Assembly: GCA_964640955.1 (NCBI GenBank)
Contig: CAZXJI010000014.1
Location: 23,901 to 87,900, forward strand
Length of the DNA stretch: 64,000 nt
Source of the DNA: CAXXOK01 sp964640955
GTDB lineage: Bacteria > Bacillota > Clostridia > Christensenellales > Aristaeellaceae
Direction of reading: 5' to 3'
This document shows positions 8,430 to 18,800 of this stretch, piece after piece. The position numbers were made by a program, and so were the translations under genes. The notes below the pieces were generated by a model, which had not been told where the DNA came from, searched no databases, and was given only the letters and a program-made list of their open reading frames with translations. The first letter of the stretch is position 1; each line of letters starts with the position of its first letter.

Positions 8430-10727
8430 ATGCAAAGCTCCTTTTGGAAATCGCGCACGTTTCGGTTTTGGGTCGTCTGCTACGTGATCATACTGCTCAT
8501 TCCCATCGCCGCCGAGACGGCGCTGTACCTGAACACCACGGACGTCCTGACCCGCAAGGCCTACGAGAACGGCCGCATGACCGTAAGCCAGGTCAGCAAC
8601 GTCGTGGACGAACAGCTGAAGACCGTCAGCAACGTAAGCGATACCATCTGCGTGTCCTCCACGCTCATCCGGCTCAAGTACCTGTCGCTGCCCTTCGACG
8701 CGGCCAAGTACTACGAGGTGCACCAGCGCGCCAAATACCTGTCCAATTTTACGGTGCAGCAGGCGCTGATCAAGTATATCTACGTCTATTGCAGCGATCT
8801 GGAATGCCTTCTGGATTCCGGACACATCTATACGCGCGACAACCAGCTCAGCAAGATCATCCGCCAGCGGATCGGGCTGAGCGAGGAGCGTTTCTACGCG
8901 CTGATGGCGGAGAACCACCTGCACGATTTTTACGTGCTCAACGACGGCAAAACCGTGATCATGCTGCAGACGCTGGGCACCTGGGCGAGCGAAAAACGGC
9001 CGGTGATCACGCTGATCACCGTGCTCAACGCGGACGCCGTGAGCGATCTGCTGGCCAAGACGAGCGAAACCGTGAACGGTTCGGTCTATATGCTTTTGCC
9101 GGACGGGACGGTATTCGGCGATTACGCCCAGGGCGATCCGCTGGATTACGACGGGCTTTCCGCCCTCTCGGGAGAAGGGCAGATCACCGGCGACGGCCTG
9201 GTGATCACCTACGCGGACTCCGGCGCGACCGACTTCCGCTACGTGCAGGCGGTGCCCAGCGCGACGTTCCTGATGGACATCAGCCGGATGCAGCTTTCGT
9301 TCCTTTACTTCACCATTGGGGCGCTGGTGCTGGGGCTCCTGATCGCCTATATGCTGGCCAAGCATAACTACAGGCCGATTCAGGAGCTCAAACAGACGGC
9401 GAACCTCCCGGAAATGCTCAGCGACGATTTCTCCGCGCTGAGCAGCAGGCTCAAGGAGCTTTTGAGCGCCGGCGACCAGATGCACACCGAAATCGAGCAG
9501 CTGAGCCAGGCGGCCAACGCCCAGCTGATCAACTCGCTTTTGTCGGGCAACCTCAACGCCCTGGAAAAGAGCCGCCGCAGCCGGATTGACGAGCTGTTCA
9601 CCGGCAACGTGTTCATCGCCGCGCTGATCGACCTGGGCGCGGACCCGGTCGGCGTGACGCCGGAGAGCCGGAAGGCGGTGACCGGCAGCCTGAACCTGCT
9701 GGTGTCCGAGTGCGCGGGGCGTGCCTGCGAGTGTGTCATCCAGCCCAGCGGCGACGCGTACGCGGCCATCTTCTGCTTTGCGGGCGACGAAAACCACAAC
9801 GACGCGCAGTTTACGGTGCAGCAGATCGGCGAGCGGATGGTGCAGCACGCCGTGGAGCAGCCGGCGCTGGCCGCCATGTCCGTTTACGTGGGGGACGCGC
9901 GCGACGGGCTGGAAAACGTGCACACCTCCTTTTCAAACGCCCTGAAAGCCAAGGAGTACGCGGATTTCATCGCGGAAACGGAAAAGCGCGTCATCCTGTA
10001 CGACGCCACCATGTTCTCCGCCGACGTCGCCTGGGAGGATTACGACATCGTCGACGCCGAGCGCCAGTTTACCAGCCTGATGATCGAGGGCAATTACAGC
10101 CAGGGCAAGCAAGTGCTTCGCGAGATCATGACCTATTACAACTGCCGGGACGGCATGTCGCTCTACGTGATGCGCTGCCGCATGTTCGGCGTCATGAACA
10201 TGATGCTCAACGTCCTGCACGAGGTGGAGCCCGACCTGGACCCGAGCTTTTACGAGGAGACCAACCCCATCGCCCGGCTCCTGTCCACGCGTACCCAGCA
10301 GGAGCTGGAGGATGTGATTTTCGAGATCATCGATCACCTCGTGGGCCGGCAGGAAAGCAAGACCCCCGACCTGCAGGGGAAGATCGTGCAGGTGGAGCAC
10401 TACATTGCCGCGCATTACTTCGACGTGGGGCTGGGGGTCAAGCAGGTGGCGGACGCGTTCAACATGTCGCTGCCGTACCTGTCGCGCGTGTTCAAGAAGG
10501 AAAAGGGCGTCGGCCTTTTGTACTACATCAACGGCTACCGCATGCAGAAGGCCAAGGAGATTATGGAGATCGACAAAGCCGCCACCATCACCGAGATCGC
10601 CGGGCGCGTGGGCTACAACAGCAGCCAGACGCTCATCCGCATTTTCAAGCGCTACGAAGGCACCACGCCGGGGCAGTTCCAGGCGGGCCTGGCCGGCGAC
10701 GATCCGGCGAAAAAGCCGCAGGAATAG
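8430..10727 (+). CDS. Membrane-anchored AraC-family transcriptional regulator (sensor plus HTH)
   Basis: This 765-residue protein has a membrane helix near residues 12-32, an extracellular Cache-like region to about 285, a second helix near 290-312 (FLYFTIGALVLGLLIAYML), a linker, and a C-terminal AraC/XylS domain with two helix-turn-helix units (VKQVADAFNMSLPYLSRVFKK, then ITEIAGRVGYNSSQTLIRIFK). The layout is that of single-protein signal-to-DNA regulators common in Paenibacillus and Clostridia. It stands directly before an LplA/LplB/YtcP-type sugar ABC operon on the same strand, and such regulators typically control the adjacent transporter. The start is ATG behind GGAGAG. The ligand is unknown, probably an oligosaccharide or its binding protein. 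Confidence 0.88.
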   Translation: MQSSFWKSRTFRFWVVCYVIILLIPIAAETALYLNTTDVLTRKAYENGRMTVSQVSNVVDEQLKTVSNVSDTICVSSTLIRLKYLSLPFDAAKYYEVHQRAKYLSNFTVQQALIKYIYVYCSDLECLLDSGHIYTRDNQLSKIIRQRIGLSEERFYALMAENHLHDFYVLNDGKTVIMLQTLGTWASEKRPVITLITVLNADAVSDLLAKTSETVNGSVYMLLPDGTVFGDYAQGDPLDYDGLSALSGEGQITGDGLVITYADSGATDFRYVQAVPSATFLMDISRMQLSFLYFTIGALVLGLLIAYMLAKHNYRPIQELKQTANLPEMLSDDFSALSSRLKELLSAGDQMHTEIEQLSQAANAQLINSLLSGNLNALEKSRRSRIDELFTGNVFIAALIDLGADPVGVTPESRKAVTGSLNLLVSECAGRACECVIQPSGDAYAAIFCFAGDENHNDAQFTVQQIGERMVQHAVEQPALAAMSVYVGDARDGLENVHTSFSNALKAKEYADFIAETEKRVILYDATMFSADVAWEDYDIVDAERQFTSLMIEGNYSQGKQVLREIMTYYNCRDGMSLYVMRCRMFGVMNMMLNVLHEVEPDLDPSFYEETNPIARLLSTRTQQELEDVIFEIIDHLVGRQESKTPDLQGKIVQVEHYIAAHYFDVGLGVKQVADAFNMSLPYLSRVFKKEKGVGLLYYINGYRMQKAKEIMEIDKAATITEIAGRVGYNSSQTLIRIFKRYEGTTPGQFQAGLAGDDPAKKPQE

Positions 10728-10757
10728 GCGATACGCGGGCACAAAACGGAGCGCGCT

Positions 10758-10790
10758 AAACGCGGGCAGGCAAACGCAGCCCGCGTTTCT
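10758..10790 (+). terminator. Terminator after the AraC-type regulator
   Basis: A 10-bp stem (10758-10767 with 10779-10788) is followed by a short T-rich run. A second small CGGCGC-TTC-GCGCCG hairpin follows at 10801-10815. Confidence 0.65.
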
Positions 10791-10815
10791 TGTGCGTTTA
10801 CGGCGCTTCGCGCCG

Positions 10816-11022
10816 CCTGCCCCGGCAGGATAAAAACGGCGAATGCGGAGTTAAAAAGCGACAATATGGAAAAAATAAGACCGGAATATATATCATCGCG
10901 TTCGCAAATATTCAATATTTACAGCGCGGCGGATCGAAATTATGCTGAAAACAGAAAGAGGAACCCCCCAAACGCCGGGTTCCCCCCGATCGTTTCTGAC
11001 AGATGGAAAGGAGCCTGGTACC
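10816..11022 (+). other. Leader region of the sugar-binding-protein gene; no gene
   Basis: A roughly 200-base AT-richer stretch upstream of the solute-binding-protein gene. It contains a 7-bp stem hairpin (10960-10966 with 10977-10983) and a good AAAGGAG ribosome site at 11008-11014. I see no convincing -35/-10 pair. Confidence 0.4.
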
Positions 11023-12639
11023 ATGATGAAAAGGATACTCCCGGTACTCCTCGCGCTGACCCTTTTGATGACGGTGAACTTCGGCCTGGCCGAAGGCGTC
11101 AGCGAAACCACCCTGGCCGAAAAGGCGCAGATGACCAGCAAAATCGAACGCGTAACGGACGAACCCGTGACGCTGACCATGTGGATGGATATTTCCTCCC
11201 ACGACGTCAGCAACATCATCGGCGACCTGCAGAACATGGACATTCTCAAAACCCTGGAAGAGAAGACCGGCGTGCATATCGAGCTGATGCTGGCGCCCGT
11301 GGGCGAAGCGGAAACCAGCTTCTCGCTGATGATGGCGTCGGGCAAGTACGCCGATATCATCATCGGTTTTGACGCGTACTACGCCAAGGGCGGCGACGCC
11401 GCGATCGACGAGGGCATCATCTACGACCTCAAGGACCTGGTGGCGGAATACGCGCCCAACTACGAGGCCGTGCGCACCGCGTCGGCCTACCGCGAGCGCG
11501 GCACCCTGACCGACTCCGGTACCATGCCCTACTTCTGCGAGCCTACCTATATGGACGATCCGGGCCTCACGTACGGCGGCACCATCATCCGGCAGGACCT
11601 GCTTGACAAGCTCGGGCTGGACACGCCCGTCACGTATGACGACTGGCATACCTTCCTCACCCGCTGCAAGGACGAGCTGGGCATGACCCGCGGCCTTGGG
11701 CTGGCCTACACCGGCATCAGCAAGTACAACGCCTTTAACGCCGGCTTCGGCTTTGAGATGGAGAACCCCGCCGAGGGCGGCACCCCGGTCTATCAGGTGG
11801 ACGGCACCGTGCTTTACGGGCCCCTGACCGAAGGCTACAAGGGCTACGTCACCATGATGGCCCAGTGGTATGCCGAAGGCCTCATCGACCCGGATTTCAC
11901 CTCCACCATCACCTTTGACGACGGCATCGCCATGATGAGCAGCGACCTGTGCTGCGCCACCAGCGAGCACGGCGGCGTGCTGGGCTACGTGAACAGCCTG
12001 GGCACCGCGGTCAACCCGGACTTCAACTTCGTGGCCGTGGCCGACCCGGTGATGAACGCGGGCGACCAGCTGCACGTGGGCTTCCTCAAGAGCGGCGCCG
12101 GCCTGGGCAAGGTCGCGGCCGTCACCACCGCCTGCAAGAACCCGGAAATCGCCGTGAAGTTCATCGACCAGCTTTTCACCGACGAGGGCTTCATGCTGTG
12201 CAACTACGGCACCGAAGGCAAGACCTACAACCTGGTGGACGGCCTGCCGGTGTACACCGACCTGATCGCCGACAACGACCAGGGCACCGTGACCGATATG
12301 CTGTGCGCGTACGCCGCCCCGATCGTGTGGCCGTTCGAGTCCGTGCTCGGCCGCGACGACGTCTCCACCTCCGGGCAGATGGCCGCGATCTGGGATACCA
12401 ACGACGATTACGCCTACACCTATCCCAGCAACGTGACCCTGAACGCCGAGGAGAAGGAAGTCTACTCCGACCTCTATCCCGAGATTCAGTCCTACGTCAA
12501 CGAAATGACCGTGAAGTTCATCATGGGTCTGGAGCCGCTGGAAAACTACCAGAGCTTCGTGGATACGCTCAATTCCCTGGGCGCCCAGGAAGTGGTCGCC
12601 GCCTACCAGAGCGCCTACGACCGCTACATGAGCCGCTGA
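11023..12639 (+). CDS. Extracellular sugar-binding protein of an LplA-type ABC importer
   Basis: The start at 11023 is chosen because it follows AAAGGAG and opens with a clean signal peptide (MMKRILPVLLALTLLMTV, cleavage after GLAEG); 538 residues. There is no lipobox Cys, so this type of protein would be surface-retained by other means or released. The body is a large family-1 solute-binding protein (LTMWMDISSHD, KYADIIIGFD, GLAYTGISKYNAFN) of the length usual for the LplA group, which binds complex glycan fragments. A hairpin and 130 bases separate it from the two permease genes, a common way of making more binding protein than permease. No ATPase is encoded nearby, so a shared MsmK-like ATPase elsewhere is likely. 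Confidence 0.85.
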   Translation: MMKRILPVLLALTLLMTVNFGLAEGVSETTLAEKAQMTSKIERVTDEPVTLTMWMDISSHDVSNIIGDLQNMDILKTLEEKTGVHIELMLAPVGEAETSFSLMMASGKYADIIIGFDAYYAKGGDAAIDEGIIYDLKDLVAEYAPNYEAVRTASAYRERGTLTDSGTMPYFCEPTYMDDPGLTYGGTIIRQDLLDKLGLDTPVTYDDWHTFLTRCKDELGMTRGLGLAYTGISKYNAFNAGFGFEMENPAEGGTPVYQVDGTVLYGPLTEGYKGYVTMMAQWYAEGLIDPDFTSTITFDDGIAMMSSDLCCATSEHGGVLGYVNSLGTAVNPDFNFVAVADPVMNAGDQLHVGFLKSGAGLGKVAAVTTACKNPEIAVKFIDQLFTDEGFMLCNYGTEGKTYNLVDGLPVYTDLIADNDQGTVTDMLCAYAAPIVWPFESVLGRDDVSTSGQMAAIWDTNDDYAYTYPSNVTLNAEEKEVYSDLYPEIQSYVNEMTVKFIMGLEPLENYQSFVDTLNSLGAQEVVAAYQSAYDRYMSR

Positions 12640-12662
12640 CCCGCGTCCCCAACATAAACCCC

Positions 12663-12694
12663 GCCGGGCGTCCCGGGTTTCCGGTACGCCCGGC
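12663..12694 (+). terminator. Intercistronic hairpin (partial terminator/mRNA stabiliser)
   Basis: A 9-bp perfect stem (12663-12671 with 12686-12694) with no T-tract, located just after the binding-protein gene. It probably attenuates or protects the upstream mRNA. Confidence 0.55.
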
Positions 12695-12771
12695 TTGCGT
12701 TCTGATTGCGTAACGTTTTTCCGACCTGGGAGCCGGCAACGGCCATTTTTCCGACCGGAGGAGTGATGGGC

Positions 12772-13680
12772 ATGAAATGGAGACTGCTCGCCGCGAACTA
12801 CCGCGCCAATAAGCTGCTGTACTGGATGATTCTTCCGGTCGTCTTGTTCGTGATTGTTTTCAGCTATGTGCCGATGTTCGGACTCGGCATGGCGTTTGAG
12901 GATTATTCGCTCGTCAAGGGCATCTTCGGCAGCAAGTGGGTGGGACTTGAGAATTTTAGCGACTTTTTTCAAAGCATGTACTTCGTGCGCACGTTTCGCA
13001 ACACGGTCATCCTGAGCCTTCTGGACCTGCTGTTTTCGTTCCCGGCGCCCATCATCCTGGCGCTGATGCTCAACGAGGTGCAGCACCTGCGCTACAAAAA
13101 GCTCGTGCAGACCGTCAGCTACATGCCGCACTTCATCTCCATGATCGTCGTGGCCGGGCTGATCATCGAGTTTACCAACTCCAGCGGCGTGGTTTCCTCC
13201 ATCGTCACGGCGCTGGGGGGCACGGCGAAAAGCTACATATCGCTGCCGCAGTATTTCCGTCCCATCTTCATCGTGTCGGAAGTGTGGCAGAACGTGGGCT
13301 TCAACAGCATCATCTACCTCGCGGCGCTTTCCGGCATCAGCGAGGAGCTTTACGAGGCCGCCAAAATCGACGGCGCCGGGCGCTTCCGTCAGATGATATC
13401 GGTCACGCTTCCGGGGCTGATGCCTACCATCATCATCATGCTCATCCTGCGCTGCGGCGCGATTATGAACCTGAATTTCGAAAAGGTGCTGCTTCTGTAC
13501 TCCCCCTCGACCTACGAGACCGCCGACGTCATCGTCACCTACGTGTACCGCATCGGCATCATCAAGCAGAAGATCGGCTACAGCACGGCCGTGGGGCTGT
13601 TCAACTCCGTGGTCAGCCTCCTGCTGGTGCTTTCGGCCAACAAGATCAGCAAAACCTACTCCGAAACCAGCATGTTTTAG
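12772..13680 (+). CDS. LplB-type ABC sugar transporter permease
   Basis: The ATG at 12772 lies eight bases after GGAGGAG; the in-frame ATG at 12766 is too close to it. The 302 residues contain six predicted membrane helices. The first is LYWMILPVVLFVIVFSYVP, and the EAA-type loop reads EELYEAAKIDGAGRFRQM followed by TLPGLMPTI. This is the LplB/UgpA-like inner-membrane permease, partner of the gene at 13693 and of the binding protein upstream. It imports carbohydrate in one heterodimeric channel. The start of the next gene is only 12 bases away, so the two permeases are translationally linked. Confidence 0.88.
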   Translation: MKWRLLAANYRANKLLYWMILPVVLFVIVFSYVPMFGLGMAFEDYSLVKGIFGSKWVGLENFSDFFQSMYFVRTFRNTVILSLLDLLFSFPAPIILALMLNEVQHLRYKKLVQTVSYMPHFISMIVVAGLIIEFTNSSGVVSSIVTALGGTAKSYISLPQYFRPIFIVSEVWQNVGFNSIIYLAALSGISEELYEAAKIDGAGRFRQMISVTLPGLMPTIIIMLILRCGAIMNLNFEKVLLLYSPSTYETADVIVTYVYRIGIIKQKIGYSTAVGLFNSVVSLLLVLSANKISKTYSETSMF

Positions 13681-13692
13681 GGGGTGTGCAGC

Positions 13693-14574
13693 ATGAAAAT
13701 CAAGGATTCCGCCGGCCGCAGGGCGTTCCTCGTGATCAACGCGCTCCTGCTGGGGATCGTGGGCTTCACGTGCCTGGCGCCGATGCTGCACGTGCTGAGC
13801 TGCTCCATTTCCGATCCCTACACGCTGGCGCGCGTGCGCGGCTTTCACCTGTGGCCCATCGCGCCGTTCTCCTTCGAGGGCTACGAGGCGGTGCTGGGGT
13901 ACCAGAACATCCTCATCGGCTACGGCAACACCCTTTTGTACGTGGGGTTGGGCGTGGTGTTCAACCTGGTGCTCACCACGGTGGCCGCGTTCGTGCTGTC
14001 CCGCAGGCGTTTTATGCCGGGCAACGTGATTATGCTGTTCATGGCTTTCACCATGCTCTTTAACGGCGGCCTGATTCCCAACTACCTTCTGATCGTCAAA
14101 CTCGGCTTGATCGACAACCGTCTGGCGATCCTCCTGCCCGGCGCCTTCAACGTGTTCAACCTCGTCATCATGCGCACGTCCTTCAGGGAGATTCCGGACG
14201 CGCTGGAGGAGTCCGCGCGGCTGGACGGCGCCAACGACCTGCAGGTGCTGTGGAACATCATCCTGCCCGTGTCCAAGGCGACCATCGCGGTCATCACCCT
14301 GTTCGTGGCCGTCGGGCTGTGGAACTCGTGGTTCACCGCCTCCATCTACCTCACCGACCGCACCAAATGGCCCTTGCAGCTGTTCCTGCGCGAGATTCTC
14401 ATCAACAATTCCCAGCGAAGCCTCAACACGGGCGTCAAAGCCTCCGCCGTGGCGCAGCAGACGCTGGTCAAGTACTGCGTCATCATCGTCGCCACGCTGC
14501 CGATCCTCTGCGTGTACCCCTTCCTGCAGAAGTACTTCGTCAAGGGGATTATGATCGGCTCCATCAAAGGGTAA
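13693..14574 (+). CDS. YtcP/MalG-type ABC sugar transporter permease
   Basis: A 293-residue inner-membrane permease, with ATG chosen at 13693 six bases after a GGGGGTG site (a GTG at 13684 is possible). It carries the C-type EAA loop IPDALEESARLDGANDLQ and LPVSKATIAV, and the typical YtcP-group C-terminus ending in a KGIMIGSIKG-like tail. It forms the second half of the channel with the LplB-type protein. It is followed after 12 bases by an MFS gene, which appears to be co-transcribed. In this family the pair depends on an ATPase encoded elsewhere. Confidence 0.88.
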   Translation: MKIKDSAGRRAFLVINALLLGIVGFTCLAPMLHVLSCSISDPYTLARVRGFHLWPIAPFSFEGYEAVLGYQNILIGYGNTLLYVGLGVVFNLVLTTVAAFVLSRRRFMPGNVIMLFMAFTMLFNGGLIPNYLLIVKLGLIDNRLAILLPGAFNVFNLVIMRTSFREIPDALEESARLDGANDLQVLWNIILPVSKATIAVITLFVAVGLWNSWFTASIYLTDRTKWPLQLFLREILINNSQRSLNTGVKASAVAQQTLVKYCVIIVATLPILCVYPFLQKYFVKGIMIGSIKG

Positions 14575-14586
14575 GGATCGGACGGA

Positions 14587-15783
14587 ATGAATTTCGAAGA
14601 AAAAAGGCCGGAAAAGCTGCTGAACCGCCAATATGTGATGTTTTCGCTCATCAACCTGGTCGTATCGATCAGCTTTTCCATGGTTTCCACAACCATAACC
14701 AAGTACGCCTGCTCCATCGGCACGACCGTCGCGGTCGCGGGGGCTGTGACGGGCGCGTTTTCCATCGCGTCGATGGTCATCCGCCCGTTCAGCGGGGTGC
14801 TGAGCGACCGACTGAACCGCAAAACGCTGCTGGCGGCGTCCACCTTCGCCATGGGCGTTTGCACCTTCCTTTACGGCCTGGTGTCGGACACGACGCTGCT
14901 GTTTGCCATCCGCATTCTGCACGGCATCTGCTTCGGCGTGAGCAGCACCGTCAACATGGCGCTGATTCCCGGCTTTGCCCCGAAAAACCGGGTGGGCGAG
15001 GCCGTGAGCTATTTCGGCCTGGGGCAGTCGCTGGCCATCGTGGTCGGACCGTCGCTGGGGCTTGCGCTGGCGGACGCGGGCGGGTTTCCCATGAATTTCG
15101 CCGTGTCCGCGCTGATCGTGACCCTCGGCGGGTTTATGGCGCTGACGCTGGATTTTCAGGGCAACGAGCTCAGCGCGCCCGCGGCGGGGCGCAAACGGTT
15201 CTCCATCCGCTTCGGCGACGTGATCGCGACCCAGAGCATTCTGTACGCCGTCATCAACGTGGCCCAGGCGGCGACCAGCGGCGTGGAAAACAGCCTGATC
15301 GCGCTGTACGGCGCGTCGGTCGGGGTGGAGAACATCGGCTGGTACTTCACCCTCAGCGCCGTTACGCTGTTCGTGGCCCGGCTTTCCTTCGGCAGGCTGG
15401 CGGACAGGCAGGGCGTGGGGCTGGCGATGTACCTGGGCACCGGCCTGATGATCGTCGGCTTCCTGTTTTTGTGGAAGCTTTCGGCCGTGTGGATGTTCGC
15501 CGCCGCCGCCGTCATCAAGACCGTGGGCGGAGGCATCGTGCGGCCCGCCCTGCAGGCGGAATGCATCAAGACCGTCGCGCCGGAAAAGCGCGGCGCGGCC
15601 TCCAGCACCTTCTACATCGGTTCGGACGTGGGCCAGGGGCTGTCCCCGTGGGCAGCGGGGGAGATTGTGGATTCGTCCGGCGGCGACTACGGGCTGGCGT
15701 TCGGCGCGTTTACGATTCCGCTGTTCCTGTCGATGGCGCTCTTTGCGCTGTTCACCCGCAGGCAGGCTAGAAAGGCGGCCTGA
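14587..15783 (+). CDS. MFS transporter
   Basis: A 398-residue major-facilitator protein with twelve likely membrane helices. The loop 2-3 signature is RPFSGVLSDRLNRKTLL, with a related GRLADRQG in the second half. It starts 12 bases after the sugar permease gene, so it is probably in the same operon and may export or import a breakdown product of the same glycan. A bidirectional terminator follows. The family is wide (sugar, drug and nucleoside carriers); the substrate cannot be read from the sequence. Confidence 0.8.
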   Translation: MNFEEKRPEKLLNRQYVMFSLINLVVSISFSMVSTTITKYACSIGTTVAVAGAVTGAFSIASMVIRPFSGVLSDRLNRKTLLAASTFAMGVCTFLYGLVSDTTLLFAIRILHGICFGVSSTVNMALIPGFAPKNRVGEAVSYFGLGQSLAIVVGPSLGLALADAGGFPMNFAVSALIVTLGGFMALTLDFQGNELSAPAAGRKRFSIRFGDVIATQSILYAVINVAQAATSGVENSLIALYGASVGVENIGWYFTLSAVTLFVARLSFGRLADRQGVGLAMYLGTGLMIVGFLFLWKLSAVWMFAAAAVIKTVGGGIVRPALQAECIKTVAPEKRGAASSTFYIGSDVGQGLSPWAAGEIVDSSGGDYGLAFGAFTIPLFLSMALFALFTRRQARKAA

Positions 15784-15811
15784 AACAGAAGCCGGTTAAA
15801 CAGAATGACAA

Positions 15812-15851
15812 ACAAGGCTCCTTTGTCCGGTGACGGACGAAGGAGCCTTGT
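15812..15851. terminator. Bidirectional terminator between the convergent MFS and mannosidase genes
   Basis: An 18-bp stem (15812-15829 with 15834-15851) with GTGA loop and one G-T pair, centred between converging genes. Its A-rich and T-rich flanks allow it to work on both strands. Confidence 0.75.
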
Positions 15852-15866
15852 GCTTTAGCCGAAATG

Positions 15867-18800
15867 TCAGGCGCGCTTCAGGCGCAGGGTGCGTACCTGG
15901 AAGGGGGTAAAGTGCAGCCGGATCGCGCCGCTCTGCGCTTCCACCCGCCCTGTTTCCGCCTCCAGCAGGTTGGTCTCCGTGACCTCCGCGAGGGGGAAGG
16001 CCGCCTTGAGCGTGCAGGCGCAATCCGCGCCCGCGGCCTCGTAGAGGCGGACGATCAGGTCGCCGGAGCCGTCCTCGGCCATTTTGACCGTGTCGAGGAT
16101 CACGCCGGGCTCGGCGAGGGTGAAGAAGCTCGCCGCGTCCGCCGTTCCTTCCGCCGTTTCAAGCGGCACGTTGAGCTCGTACCCCTCGCGCACGACGGGG
16201 CTTTGGGCAAAGCCGCCCTCCCACGGAAGCAGCGCGTAGCGGAAGCGGTGCGTGCGGTTGTCCGCGCGGAAGGCGGGCGCGCCCGGCGCGCGCAGGAGCG
16301 TGAGGCGAATCTCCCCGTCCTGGGCACTGACGCCGTACTTGCCGTCGTTGAGCACCGCCGCGCCGTGGGAGGAATCGCAAAGGGCGGTGTAACGATGGTT
16401 GCAGACCTCGAAGCGATCCTGATCGTACACGCGGGAGCGGTGGGCGGGGCGCTTGAGGTACCCGAACTGAATCTCGTGGATCGCCTCGGTCGTACGCACC
16501 TCCGTCTGGAAGCTGACGCTCAGAAGCCGGTGCAGCTCGTTCCAGCGGACGGTCGTATCGAACTCCACGCGATCCGCGCCCTCCGCGAGCGAGATGGTCT
16601 GCCGAAGCGCCGAGTGCCCGACCTCCCTTTCCACGGTGATCGCGGCGATGGGCCCCTGCGCGCAGGCGACCGACAGGCGCGCGGGCGTGCTCAGGGGAAT
16701 TTCCTGCTCCAGATAGTTGGCGTCGATGTCCCAGGCGTCGAAGATGCGGGGGACGTCCTTGAACAGACGCAGGCGGTTCATGCGGCCGCCCGCGAACTGC
16801 CGCCCCGTTTCTTTTAAAACGCAGGAGACGATCTCGCCCTCGGCGTTCAGCCGCACGGCGAGACGGTCGTTTTCCAGCGTCGCGCCCTGTTCGGTCAGCG
16901 CCGCGCGGGCATGGAACGCGGCCGGCGTTTCGGCGGGCGTCACGCCGATCATGCCGCAGGCGGGCACCCGCACCATGCCCAGATACGCGTCCCCGAGGCG
17001 ACCGACCGGCACGGGCCGGCCGAGGGCGTCCGTGCCGCCGTCGGCGAAGCGCTCGTCCAGCCGGACCAGCGCGCTGCGCTCCCAACACAGGGAGTTGAAA
17101 ACCGTTACGCCCTCCCCGCCGGAAACCAGCGCCCCGCGAGCCTCCCCGGCCGCGGTGTTGCCGCGGGCCAGCAGCGTGCCCAGCGCCTCCTCGGCCTCGT
17201 CGTACACCCGGGCGATGGAGGAGCCGGGCAGAATATCGTGGAACTGGTGCAAAAGCAGCGTCTGCCACATGTCCTGAAGCTCGTTTTCGGGATAGGCGGC
17301 TCCCGCGCGCACCGCGGCCAGCGCGCCCCAGAGTTCCGCTTCCCGCAGCGCGAACTCGCACCGCCGGTTGAGGCGCTTGACTTCCGCCTGCGAGGTGAAC
17401 ACGCCGCGGTGCGCCGTAAAGTACAGTTCGCCGCTGTAGGTGTGCTCGGGGCCGCCCTCGTCCTCCAGCCTGCGGAAGAAGTCCACGGGGTTCTCCATGC
17501 GCACGCGGGGCACGCCTTCCAGGTCCTTCTCACGCCGCGCGTATTCCAGATCGTCGCGGCAGGGGCCGCCGCCGCCGTCGCCGTAGCCGAAGGGCAGCAG
17601 GAAGCCGTCCAGCCCGGTTTTCTGTACCCGCTTCTCCCAGACCTCCGCAAGCTGCGAGGGATCGGTGCGGTAGGTGTAGCTGGTCGGCAGGAAGGTGGCG
17701 ACCTCGGAGCCGTCCATGCCCCGCCAGGTGAAATAGTGGTAGGGGAACTGTTCGCCGCCGTTGTAGCTCCAGAAGATTTTCTGGGTGACGAGATAATCCA
17801 CGCCGGCGCTCTTGAGCAACTGGGGAAGCGCGGCCGAATACCCGAAGGAATCCGGCAGCCACAGCATGCGGCTGTCGACGCCGAACTGCTCCTGAAAATA
17901 GCGCTTGCCGTACAACAGCTGGCGCACGAGCGCCTCGCCGGAGGGCATGTTGGTATCGGGCTCCACGTACATCGCCCCTTCGGGAATCCACCGCCCGCCC
18001 TTCGCCGCCTCCTTGATGCGGTCAAACAGCTGCGGGTCGTACGTTTCGCACATGCGGTAGAGCGCCGGCTGGCTTTGCAGGAACACATAATCCGGGTATT
18101 CGTCCAAAAGACGCAGCTGCGCGGCGAACGTGCGGCTGGTTTTGCGCAGGGTCTCGGCCATGGGCCAGAGCCAAGCCAGGTCGATGTGCGCGTTGCCCAC
18201 GGCGGAGAACAGCGGCGCCGTAGAACCGTTTTTGGCGGTCAGCAGCGGGGCCAGGGCCTCCCGGGCGGCGGCGTAATCCGCCTCGCGGTCGCGGGCGGGC
18301 TGCTCGAAATCCACCAGATAGGTGAACTGCGCAAGCGCCTCGGCGAGCTTCGCGGCGCGCAGGGAGGAGGACGGCACCACGCAGAGCGTGCGGCAGAGCG
18401 TTTCAGCGTCCATGTAAAGCTGGTAGGCCGCCTCGTTCCACACGCCGAAGGTACAGGCGCCGAGCGTCCGGCGCTTGCGGTGCGGATCGGGGTGCGCAAG
18501 CTCGCCGCCCAGCACCGGGCCCACGGCGCAGCCGGTGTGCTCGCCGGGGAAGAAATGCCCGGCGTACACCTCGATCAGCACGTCGTACGCTTCGCCCGCC
18601 CTGCCGCAGCGGCACAGGGCGTTATCCTCCACGAAATGGTGGGGTTCGTTCACCCAGGAGGCGCGATAGGTACCCATGGAGACGCCGTTGACGAACAGGG
18701 TGCTTTCCCCTTCGGGTTTCAGATCCATCACGATCCGTTTGCCCTCCGCCTCGGGCGGCAGAACGACGCGGGTCTTGAGCCACGCGTACTCCCATTCCTC

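Noticed and set aside
10912..14922. A 1336-codon minus-strand open frame across the sugar ABC operon
   Set aside because: It is rich in His/Asp/Gly/Arg in the pattern expected from reverse reading of GC-rich genes, and overlaps three well-recognised transporter genes.
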